Both the position numbers and the translations under genes were made by a program. The notes below the pieces were generated by a model, which was not told the origin of the DNA, did no database searches, and saw only the letters and a list, made by a program, of their open reading frames with translations. From positions 1 through 6,793 of the forward strand of contig JAVQWQ010000126.1 of the NCBI GenBank assembly GCA_033578915.1: a stretch of DNA of 6,793 nucleotides, given 5' to 3'. Position 1 is the first letter of the stretch, and each line of letters opens with the position of its first letter. The stretch is from UBA7692 sp033578915 (lineage in GTDB: Bacteria > Bacteroidota > Bacteroidia > Chitinophagales > LD1). Below are positions 1 to 5,748 of the stretch, in pieces.

Positions 1-329
1 CGCGCATTATTTATGAACCGGGACACCGAATAACTCATTGGCCAATGCGCAAAAGTTCCAATAAAAAACTATTAAGCGCCACATAATAATTCAATGAAGT
101 GCACACCGTTTGTTACGGTAATCGCTGTCAGGTTATTTATTTTTGGTATAAGCCGCGCTGCATATTTCGTACTGAGCAAAATTTTTCTGTTTTCATTCAA
201 ATAAATTTCACTTTGTTTCATCCATTACTCCATCTCAGCAATCTGGCTTTACATTGAATTATCAGAGGCACAAACACTTTAGTCTGGAACAAACAACCGT
301 CCGTTCCATCCATAGTCTGTACAAGGATC
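1..329. other. Region without a convincing gene
   Basis: This stretch downstream of the HIRAN-domain gene holds only short ORFs: 49 residues at 72-221 and 31 residues at 218-313 on the minus strand, and a 36-residue antisense ORF on the plus strand. I see no tRNA, CRISPR repeat or strong terminator. It may be decayed coding sequence or an ordinary intergenic region whose neighbouring gene lies beyond the left edge. Confidence 0.5.
72..221 (-). CDS. Possible small ORF, 49 residues, unknown
   Basis: ATG-to-TAA ORF starting MKQSEIYLNENRK and ending HFIELLCGA. I recognise no family, signal peptide or membrane segment. It lies downstream of, and on the same strand as, the HIRAN-domain gene. Its ATG overlaps by ATGA the stop of a still smaller ORF (31 residues, 218-313). 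The overlap could mean translational coupling, but ORFs this short arise by chance in AT-rich DNA and there is no clear ribosome binding site. It could also be a remnant of a longer gene. Confidence 0.2.
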   Translation of the reverse strand: MKQSEIYLNENRKILLSTKYAARLIPKINNLTAITVTNGVHFIELLCGA

Positions 330-856
330 TTACTTATCCTTTATCAGGTCGAAAATAGAATCATCGCGCGAAGGTTCAACCAGAAAATCGTAGTAATCTT
401 TTTCTTCTGTTTCGTTTTGTTCATTCAGGCTGATGCTGCAGATGATGTCCTCTATGGTTTTTTAAAGAGTGGTATCGAGTCGTTTCGGGTGTAGTGAGGT
501 AGTTTGCATGTGTGGGTAGAGACTCACTCATTTCTTTAAGCAGATATATGGAAATAGATACATTTTCCCATGTTTCGGCCTCAGGCTTCAGATAGGTTAT
601 TTCTGTATGAATTTCAAGCACACCTGCATCGAGGAATTTACTAAATAAGTTTTTTTCTTTTCTATGAATAAATCCGATTTTATGGTCGTTCCAGTGTAGT
701 GCAATAGCGAAACTGTTGCATGTATTGTCTGGCTCGCGCACTAGTTCCAGCATGTCTGCTTCGCTTGTAGCATTCAGCAGAGAAGGACCGCTATAGTATC
801 TGAATCCTTTTACAAAGCACTGCAATAGTTATATTTTTTTCAATTGTTTGATCCAT
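330..856 (-). pseudogene. Reconstructed full-length HIRAN gene with one clear and one possible frameshift
   Basis: Removing one base from the T6 run at 458-463 (A6 on the coding strand) lets the reading frame pass from ...TTRYHSLK into TIEDIICSISLNEQ, then EEKDYYDFLVEP and DDSIFDLIKDK, ending at TAA (330-332). This gives 164 residues from the TTG. The recovered tail is acidic and reads as a normal protein, unlike the His/Gln-rich tail of the unshifted frame. At the other end, an ATG at 854-856 opens a frame reading MDQTIEKNITIA that is offset by one base from the HIRAN frame near 813-823. That suggests a possible second shift, or simply that translation starts at the TTG. The alternatives are a decaying gene, sequencing error in homopolymers, or transcriptional slippage. 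The C-terminal shift is well supported; the N-terminal one is tentative. Confidence 0.55.
421..825 (-). CDS. HIRAN domain-containing protein, C-terminus altered by frameshift
   Basis: 134-residue product as the sequence stands. The HIRAN pattern covers about residues 3-96: FVKGFRYYSGP at 4-14, VREPDN at 29-34, AIAL at 40-43, KIGFI at 49-53, then a poorly conserved helical stretch and EIHTEITYL at 71-79. HIRAN domains bind DNA, notably free 3' ends of single strands in the eukaryotic HLTF protein. Stand-alone bacterial versions have no settled function. The only usable start in this frame is TTG at 825, because an in-frame TAA lies two codons upstream. The last 12 residues (NHRGHHLQHQPE) look out of frame, and a better C-terminus continues in another frame (separate entry). 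The gene is single and runs leftward, diverging from the riboswitch unit. The domain call is fairly sure; whether a functional protein is made is doubtful. Confidence 0.75.
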   Translation of the reverse strand: MQCFVKGFRYYSGPSLLNATSEADMLELVREPDNTCNSFAIALHWNDHKIGFIHRKEKNLFSKFLDAGVLEIHTEITYLKPEAETWENVSISIYLLKEMSESLPTHANYLTTPETTRYHSLKNHRGHHLQHQPE

Positions 857-977
857 TTTTAGGCAGGGCGCTTAATCCCAACCCCGGCAAAGCGCTATTA
901 ATAAAAATCAAAATGATGAATGTTTCTTACAGATGATCTAGAACTAAATCAATTATGTGTAATGAATGTTGAAATAA

Positions 978-1011
978 TTTGTTTCTGTTTAATGCCTCCT
1001 TATTAAATTTG
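978..1011 (+). promoter_or_regulatory. Predicted Bacteroidota-type promoter for the riboswitch transcript
   Basis: TAAATTTG at 1004-1011 matches the Bacteroidota -7 consensus TAnnTTTG exactly. TTTG at 978-981 matches the -33 element with a 22-nt spacer. Transcription would start a few bases after 1011, just at the 5' strand of the riboswitch P1 helix (1016), which is where a riboswitch leader should begin. Confidence 0.6.
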
Positions 1012-1015
1012 TATA

Positions 1016-1194
1016 GTAAAGGTTTTGCTTTGGCAAATGAAAAGGGAAGCCTGTGAAAGTCGGGCGCTGTACCCGCAGCCGTGAATCTGCACTCCAATAT
1101 GGGAGTAAAAACTTTTGAAAACTCCTTGTGCCACTATTCCTAAAGGAATGGGAAGGCTTTCAAAAGAGCAGACAGCCGGAAGACCTGCCTTTAC
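1016..1194 (+). ncRNA. Cobalamin (B12) riboswitch aptamer
   Basis: The conserved core of the cobalamin riboswitch is present in order: GGGAAGC at 1044-1050, TGTGAAAGTC at 1052-1061, CGCTGTACCCGC at 1065-1076, GCCACT at 1130-1135, GGGAAGGC at 1150-1157 and the B12-box AGCCGGAAGACCTGCC at 1174-1189. The helices close well. P1 is GTAAAGG (1016-1022) with CCTTTAC (1188-1194). A hairpin TTTGC/GCAAA spans 1024-1037. A long-range stem joins CTTTTGA (1112-1118) to TCAAAAG (1160-1166). An ATTCC/GGAAT hairpin spans 1136-1149, and a variable hairpin ACTCC/GGAGT spans 1091-1106. In this class, cobalamin binding normally lowers expression of the downstream gene, usually one for B12 uptake, cobalt transport, B12 synthesis or a B12-independent isozyme. 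Here the first gene is the CWC-DUF5522 protein at 1308. Confidence 0.95.
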
Positions 1195-1198
1195 AAAT

Positions 1199-1302
1199 CA
1201 AGCTCATTGGCTTTCGGGAACAAAAGCCTTGAGACACAATTAAATTTTTGATTGATAAGCAATTTGCTGTTTTGATTTTATCTCAAATATATACTTGAGC
1301 TT
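1199..1302 (+). promoter_or_regulatory. Likely expression platform of the B12 riboswitch
   Basis: Between the aptamer and the start codon at 1308 several structures compete. One hairpin pairs CTCA (1203-1206) and GGCTTT (1209-1214) with AAAGCC (1223-1228) and TGAG (1230-1233). Alternatively AAGCTCA (1200-1206) can pair with TGAGCTT (1296-1302), which ends 5 nt before the ATG. A third option, CTCAA (1282-1286) with TTGAG (1295-1299), also covers the region just upstream of the start. No hairpin here is followed directly by a T-tract, so control of translation initiation fits better than a terminator. This is inferred from pairing by eye; no folding energies were computed. Confidence 0.45.
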
Positions 1303-1307
1303 ATAAT

Positions 1308-1604
1308 ATGAATTATGAATCATCTTACTGTCCTCGGTGTAAAAATACTTTTCTCTGTAACCCCGAGAATATCAGCGCTTGCCATTGCAGCAAAATAGAA
1401 ATGCATGAATGGGAAAGAAAATATATTGCGTCAAAATTTAAGAGTTGTCTGTGCAACTTATGCTTAGTAGAAATGAAACAAGAGTTTGCAGCAATGCCTG
1501 AGTATTATATGGAGGGCGGGTTTTTTGTTTTTACTGAAAAATTTCATATAAAGCGCGGCTATTGTTGTAAGAGTGGGTGCCGTCACTGTCCTTACAAGAA
1601 TTAG
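1308..1604 (+). CDS. Cysteine-rich CWC / DUF5522 fusion protein under B12 riboswitch
   Basis: 98 residues with 12 cysteines. The N-terminal half fits the cysteine-rich CWC family: CPRC at 8-11, C17, CHC at 25-27 (the family usually has CWC here), and CLCNLCL at 47-53. This spacing suggests a small metal-binding, zinc-ribbon-like fold. The C-terminal third fits DUF5522: YYMEGGFFVFTEKFHIKRGY at 67-85 region, then CCKSGCRHCPY at 86-96. Bacteroidota often carry these as separate small proteins, so the fusion argues that they act together. No signal peptide or membrane segment is visible, so it is probably cytoplasmic. ATG at 1308 is the natural start; no Shine-Dalgarno is visible. The aptamer 113 nt upstream implies expression when cobalamin is scarce. 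A metal-handling or cobalamin-related role is inference; no biochemical function is known to me for either module. Confidence 0.85.
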   Translation: MNYESSYCPRCKNTFLCNPENISACHCSKIEMHEWERKYIASKFKSCLCNLCLVEMKQEFAAMPEYYMEGGFFVFTEKFHIKRGYCCKSGCRHCPYKN

Positions 1605-1675
1605 AGTTTCAATAATCTTGCATAAACTAGTTTGGAATATTTGTTTCGCAACATTAAATAATTAAATCAAACCCG

Positions 1676-3178
1676 TTGATAAAAAAAATACTTGTTGCAA
1701 ATCGCGGAGAAATAGCGCTTCGCATTATGCGAACCGCCCGCGAAATGGGAATTAGCACCGTAGCGGTATTTTCCGATGCAGACCGGTTATCGCCTCATGT
1801 CCGATATGCCGATGAGGCAGTATATTTAGGAGCTTCGCCTGCTAAATCTTCTTATTTGGATGCTCAAAAAATTTTAGATGCTGCACGTAAGACTTCTTCT
1901 GATGCCATACACCCCGGTTATGGTTTTTTAAGTGAAAATGCAGCATTTGCAGATATGGTAGAAAAGGCCGGGATTATTTTCATAGGCCCAACATCTGAGA
2001 GCATAGCCATGATGGGGAGTAAGCTGGCTGCTAAAGAAGCTGCTGCGCGTTTTAACATTCCCATGGTACCCGGAAGCAGTGGCGCTGTGAACCATTTAGA
2101 TGAAGCTATACAAATAGGCGCATCTATTGGTTATCCGTTATTAATTAAAGCCAGCGCTGGGGGAGGGGGTAAAGGAATGCGTGTGGTTTATGAACCATCT
2201 GAACTGGAGGAACAAATGAAGCGCGCCCAAAGTGAAGCTATGAGCGCTTTTGGCGATGGCAGCGTATTTATTGAAAAATACGTTGCTGCGCCTCGACACA
2301 TAGAAGTGCAGATTCTTGCCGATGCTTATGGCAACATTGTGCATCTTTTTGAAAGAGAATGTTCAGTTCAACGAAGACATCAAAAAGTTATCGAAGAAGC
2401 TCCCAGTTCATGTTTAAGTCCTCAAAAGCGCTCTGAAATAGGGGAAGCTGCTGTAAAAGTTGCTCGTTCTTGCAACTATCGCGGTGCAGGAACAGTTGAA
2501 TTTCTGGTAGATGAGAACCTGAATTTTTATTTTTTAGAAATGAATACGCGGCTGCAGGTAGAGCATCCGGTTACAGAAATGATTACTGGCATAGATTTGG
2601 TTAAGCAACAAATTTTAATTGCTTCCGGAGAAAGATTGCCTTTTTCGCAGGATGATATTTCCTTTAGAGGTCACGCCATCGAACTGCGGGTGTATGCAGA
2701 AGACCCCCTAAATAATTTTTTGCCCGACACTGGAAAGCTTGAAGTGTATGTAAAACCCGAAGGTCCCGGCATACGTGTGGATGACGGGTATGAGCAAGGA
2801 ATGAATGTACCGGTTTTTTACGATCCCATGCTGGCCAAGCTTATTGCTTACAGCCACGACAGGCCATCAGCAATTCAAAAATTACTTCGCGCCATTGATG
2901 AGTTTAAAATTACCGGAGTAAAGAATACGTTGCCTTTTGGCCGTTTTGTGTTGAGGCACCCGGAATTTTGCTCCGGAAACTTTGATACTCATTTTGTAGA
3001 TAAATACTTCAAACCTGAATATATAGAAAACAAGCTCACTATAGATAGTGAATTTTTTGCAGCCGCGTTGGCGGGAAAGTTATTTTGGGAAAAAAGCCAA
3101 AATTCTATACCTGAAAAAGCTTCATCTAATCATTTTCATTCAACAAAATCTGCTTGGAAATTAAGGGCGAAGAACTGA
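1676..3178 (+). CDS. accC: Biotin carboxylase subunit of acetyl-/propionyl-CoA carboxylase
   Basis: 500 residues, the usual length for a stand-alone biotin carboxylase, which uses ATP and bicarbonate to carboxylate biotin on a carrier protein. An N-terminal domain (1-110, MIKKILVANRGEIALR) is followed by an ATP-grasp domain (about 115-323) and a biotin-carboxylase C-terminal domain (about 335-442). Expected active-site residues are present: K116, K158, glycine loop SAGGGGKGMR at 160-169, E200, H208, Q232, H235, K237, E275, E288, N290, R292 (in EMNTRLQVEHP) and R338. There is no carboxyltransferase or biotinyl domain, and neither partner lies in the window, so those subunits are encoded elsewhere. 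The start is TTG at 1676: it gives the canonical N-terminus, and an in-frame TAA at 1655 excludes a longer form. Acetyl-CoA versus propionyl- or another acyl-CoA role cannot be told from this subunit; the gene symbol is generic. Confidence 0.93.
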   Translation: MIKKILVANRGEIALRIMRTAREMGISTVAVFSDADRLSPHVRYADEAVYLGASPAKSSYLDAQKILDAARKTSSDAIHPGYGFLSENAAFADMVEKAGIIFIGPTSESIAMMGSKLAAKEAAARFNIPMVPGSSGAVNHLDEAIQIGASIGYPLLIKASAGGGGKGMRVVYEPSELEEQMKRAQSEAMSAFGDGSVFIEKYVAAPRHIEVQILADAYGNIVHLFERECSVQRRHQKVIEEAPSSCLSPQKRSEIGEAAVKVARSCNYRGAGTVEFLVDENLNFYFLEMNTRLQVEHPVTEMITGIDLVKQQILIASGERLPFSQDDISFRGHAIELRVYAEDPLNNFLPDTGKLEVYVKPEGPGIRVDDGYEQGMNVPVFYDPMLAKLIAYSHDRPSAIQKLLRAIDEFKITGVKNTLPFGRFVLRHPEFCSGNFDTHFVDKYFKPEYIENKLTIDSEFFAAALAGKLFWEKSQNSIPEKASSNHFHSTKSAWKLRAKN

Positions 3179-3212
3179 TTTCATTTCAACAACTTTATGT
3201 TTGTTGATGAAA
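3179..3212. terminator. Hairpin after the biotin carboxylase gene, possible terminator
   Basis: TTTCAT (3179-3184) plus CAACAA (3187-3192) pair with TTGTTG (3201-3206) plus ATGAAA (3207-3212), with a two-base TT bulge and an 8-nt loop. It begins directly after the stop codon. The stem is AT-rich and followed by A rather than T on the plus strand, so it is not a textbook intrinsic terminator. It may act as a transcript-end stabiliser. Confidence 0.35.
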
Positions 3213-3230
3213 AAAATCCGTTAATGTGTG

Positions 3231-3263
3231 ATTTAATTAAATGTAGTCAACTATTTGAGCTAC
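3231..3263 (-). terminator. Hairpin after the OmpA-family gene, possible terminator
   Basis: Read on the minus strand, GTAG-C-TCAA pairs with TTGACTAC (3263 down to 3243) through eight base pairs with one bulged C and a four-base loop. It is followed by the AT-rich palindrome ATTTAATTAAAT (3242-3231). It lies 46 nt past the stop of the 804-residue gene. The tail is only partly T-rich, so the call is moderate to weak. Confidence 0.35.
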
Positions 3264-3308
3264 GGAACTGCTGACAGAAATTTGATATAGTTTTAAGTAA
3301 AACCAAGA

Positions 3309-5723
3309 TTAATATCTCAGAACCTTAACTTCTGTTCTTCTGTTTTGCTGGTGTTGTTCTTCGGTGCAAGGGCTATCATTAGTTGGCTCGCACACACATC
3401 CGTTTACAACCTTTGTTTCACCATAACCCGCAGATACGATTCTCCTCGGGCTGATCTTCTTACTTACAATATAATCAACAGCAGCTTTTGCTCTGCGTGC
3501 AGATAATACCATATTATAGCGCTGTGTTTGACGACAGTCTGTGTGTGAACTTAGTTCTACTTCAAGCGTAGGATTATCTCTCATTATTTGTACAAGGTTG
3601 TCTAATTCTTTAGCAGCATCTGGTCGAATGTACCATTTATCTAAATCGTAGTATAAATTGCGGATAACCCAGGTCTGCCCAACATAGAATTTGCATGGGC
3701 CCTCAATTTGTGTGCTCGGTTTCAAACCATATGTAGAAATTGTATCAATACGTCCGTTGTGTTCGATTGTATAAGTGTAGTTCTGAACTAGATCTAAACG
3801 TGTTTCACCATTCGAGTTGGGTTGAACATCTGTTGTTTGGCCGGTGCGAAGATTTTTCACTCTTACAGGTCCACTGAAACAGTTTGCAGTAAGAGGAACA
3901 TTTACTATCATATTTCTTCTGGGTATAAGATAATCCTTGCGCAGAATTCCTGTGTTTGGATCTGCATCGCGATCGCTGAATGCATCCCGAATGGATGGGA
4001 AGTCTGGAGAACCCACTGTGTAATCTCCCTGAGCAATTACGGTTTCAAAGGTCCCATCAGTACCAGTTGCAAAGTTTAGTGAAGGTTTGCCGCGAGGAGT
4101 TATTGAAATGGCTACATCTTGTATAGGCTCTTTGGTTTCTTGTTCGCGTACACTAACTATCAGTTTTATATTGGCAGGAGTGAGGGGAATAGTTACCACT
4201 TTGCCTTTATCTTTAGATGATATTTCTGCAAAGTTTGGCTTGTAGCCAGTTTTCGAAGCGTCAACAATACATGCTTTGCCACCTTTTACGATAAAGTTTT
4301 TTTCTCCTCTCGAGTTGGTTTGATAATTTGTTGTGTTTGCTGTTTTGCAATCTAACTTTAGATCCGCTTCAGGTATTGGTTTATTAGTAACTGCATCTAC
4401 AACCAGCACAGTTACGTCATAGTCAAGTCTTGACTCATCATATACAAAGCCATAGATATCATCATCGCCAACTCCGCCAATTCGGTTTGAAGCAAAATAT
4501 CCGCTATTATTATTTTCGTTTATAATAAATGAAAAATCATCTGCGTTTGAATTGATAGGCGGACCTATATTCTCAGGCTTGCTCCAACTGCCATTTTGAT
4601 AAACAGATTTATACACGTCTAATCCTCCAAGGCCACTTAAAGCATTAGATGCGAAATAAAGTGTACCATCATGAGCAATATACGGATATTTCTCATCAAA
4701 GCGACTATTGATCTCATTACCAAGATTTCTTGGTTCACTCCATGTTCCGTTTGCATCGCGCGTGCTGACATAAATATCGGTACCACCATATCCTCCCGGA
4801 CGATCGCTGCTGAAATAAAGTGTATTCCCATCAGGGCTTAGTGCGGGATGTGCATTGGAGAAGTCGTTGCTGTTAAATGGCAACTCAACCGGCTTTTCTC
4901 GCTTTTTTCTTGGAAAGCTCATACTGTAGAGTTTGAGGACTACAGTTTTTTTATCTTTTGCCGTTTTAGAAGAATAGTTTATGTAATTATTCCTGGTAAA
5001 AATTAGTTCTCCCTTCAAAGGATTGTATGCGACAGGGCCATCGTGAAAGCGGCCATTCGGTTTTGTGCCTTTAATTGATTTAACTCTGGTTACATAAGAT
5101 GAACCACTATCAGTGTCGGCTAAATAGATATGGTAAAAGTTGCGCGTACTCCAGTTGTCGGTTAAACTATTGTAGCGTACACCTCTACGATTGGATGTGA
5201 AAAATATTTTTCCTTTTTCGTAAAAATAAGGACCAAAGTCTGATGCGGGCGAATTAATGCTAAGTGTTTGTAGGCGATAAAGGCCTTTGTTTTGTGAAAG
5301 CTGTTTTATGTTATCCAGCCCGGAAATAATCTCATCAATATTTTTGTCATCGGGTGAAACAGCCTTATACTCTCTGTAAAATTGTTTTGCTTCATCATAT
5401 TTTTGATTAGCTCGCAAGGCTTCAGCCAACCAGAATTTATTTTTAGGATTACCCCCCGGTAATGTTGCAAGTTTTTTATACCAGATTTCGGAGTTGACGG
5501 GATCGTTAAGTAAACGATAGCTATCCGCAATTTTCTGAAAAAGATAAACACTGTCTTCTTTCTTTTTATTTAAGGCCTTTTTGTAATATTCAATGGCCAA
5601 ATTGAATTTGAACAAAGAGAATGCTTTGTCGCCCTGATTGGTATGATAAGATTTTCTTTGTGAAAAACTTTCAGGGCTTATTAGTAAAAAGATCGAAAGT
5701 ATTAGAAGATACCTCATAATCAT
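3309..5723 (-). CDS. PorE-like OmpA-family protein (TPR, PD40 propeller, OmpA-C), type IX system associated
   Basis: 804 residues. A signal peptide is likely (residues 1-22, hydrophobic core LLILSIFLLI, cleavage near ESFSQ), with no cysteine for a lipobox; the first Cys is at 459. TPR-like helices occupy about 28-125. Beta-propeller (PD40) repeats lie at about 165-430, clearest at LSPDGNTLYFSSDRPGGYGG (295-314), DGTLYFASN (352-360) and GYFASNRIGG (408-417). Two carboxypeptidase-regulatory-like segments start near 437 and 520. The OmpA C-terminal peptidoglycan-binding domain spans about 686-804, with the diaminopimelate-binding Asp in SSHTD (D729) and the Arg in QNRRTE. This is the domain order of PorE of Porphyromonas gingivalis, a peptidoglycan-bound component of the type IX secretion system. 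Bacteroidota carry several such paralogues, so exact orthology is unproven. The start could be ATG 5723 or ATG 5717. It follows the PorP/SprF gene by 25 nt, probably in one operon. Confidence 0.88.
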   Translation of the reverse strand: MIMRYLLILSIFLLISPESFSQRKSYHTNQGDKAFSLFKFNLAIEYYKKALNKKKEDSVYLFQKIADSYRLLNDPVNSEIWYKKLATLPGGNPKNKFWLAEALRANQKYDEAKQFYREYKAVSPDDKNIDEIISGLDNIKQLSQNKGLYRLQTLSINSPASDFGPYFYEKGKIFFTSNRRGVRYNSLTDNWSTRNFYHIYLADTDSGSSYVTRVKSIKGTKPNGRFHDGPVAYNPLKGELIFTRNNYINYSSKTAKDKKTVVLKLYSMSFPRKKREKPVELPFNSNDFSNAHPALSPDGNTLYFSSDRPGGYGGTDIYVSTRDANGTWSEPRNLGNEINSRFDEKYPYIAHDGTLYFASNALSGLGGLDVYKSVYQNGSWSKPENIGPPINSNADDFSFIINENNNSGYFASNRIGGVGDDDIYGFVYDESRLDYDVTVLVVDAVTNKPIPEADLKLDCKTANTTNYQTNSRGEKNFIVKGGKACIVDASKTGYKPNFAEISSKDKGKVVTIPLTPANIKLIVSVREQETKEPIQDVAISITPRGKPSLNFATGTDGTFETVIAQGDYTVGSPDFPSIRDAFSDRDADPNTGILRKDYLIPRRNMIVNVPLTANCFSGPVRVKNLRTGQTTDVQPNSNGETRLDLVQNYTYTIEHNGRIDTISTYGLKPSTQIEGPCKFYVGQTWVIRNLYYDLDKWYIRPDAAKELDNLVQIMRDNPTLEVELSSHTDCRQTQRYNMVLSARRAKAAVDYIVSKKISPRRIVSAGYGETKVVNGCVCEPTNDSPCTEEQHQQNRRTEVKVLRY

Positions 5724-5748
5724 GCTTAAAAGTTGCCTTTTTTTGGAT

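Noticed and set aside
71..876. 10-bp inverted repeat ATTAAGCGCC (71-80) and GGCGCTTAAT (867-876) flanking the HIRAN gene, resembling terminal repeats of a mobile element
   Set aside because: A 10-bp match within about 800 bp is not far from chance. The flanks beyond the 10 bp do not match, there is no transposase, and no target-site duplication was seen.
868..895. GCGCTT/AAGCGC hairpin between the HIRAN gene and the riboswitch promoter
   Set aside because: It has only 6 bp with a 16-nt loop and no T-tract, and it overlaps neither a clear transcript end nor a promoter. It is too weak to call a terminator.
1631..1643. TTTG and AATATTTG near 1631-1643 as a separate promoter for the biotin carboxylase
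   Set aside because: The -7 match lacks the first T and no -33 element has suitable spacing. It is left open rather than annotated.
2141..2344. Minus-strand ORF inside the biotin carboxylase gene
   Set aside because: It is antisense to a strongly conserved ATP-grasp coding region and its translation has no family resemblance.
3822..4079. Plus-strand ORF of 85 residues opposite the OmpA-family gene
   Set aside because: It is antisense to well-supported coding sequence and its product is Cys/Ile-rich and unrecognisable.
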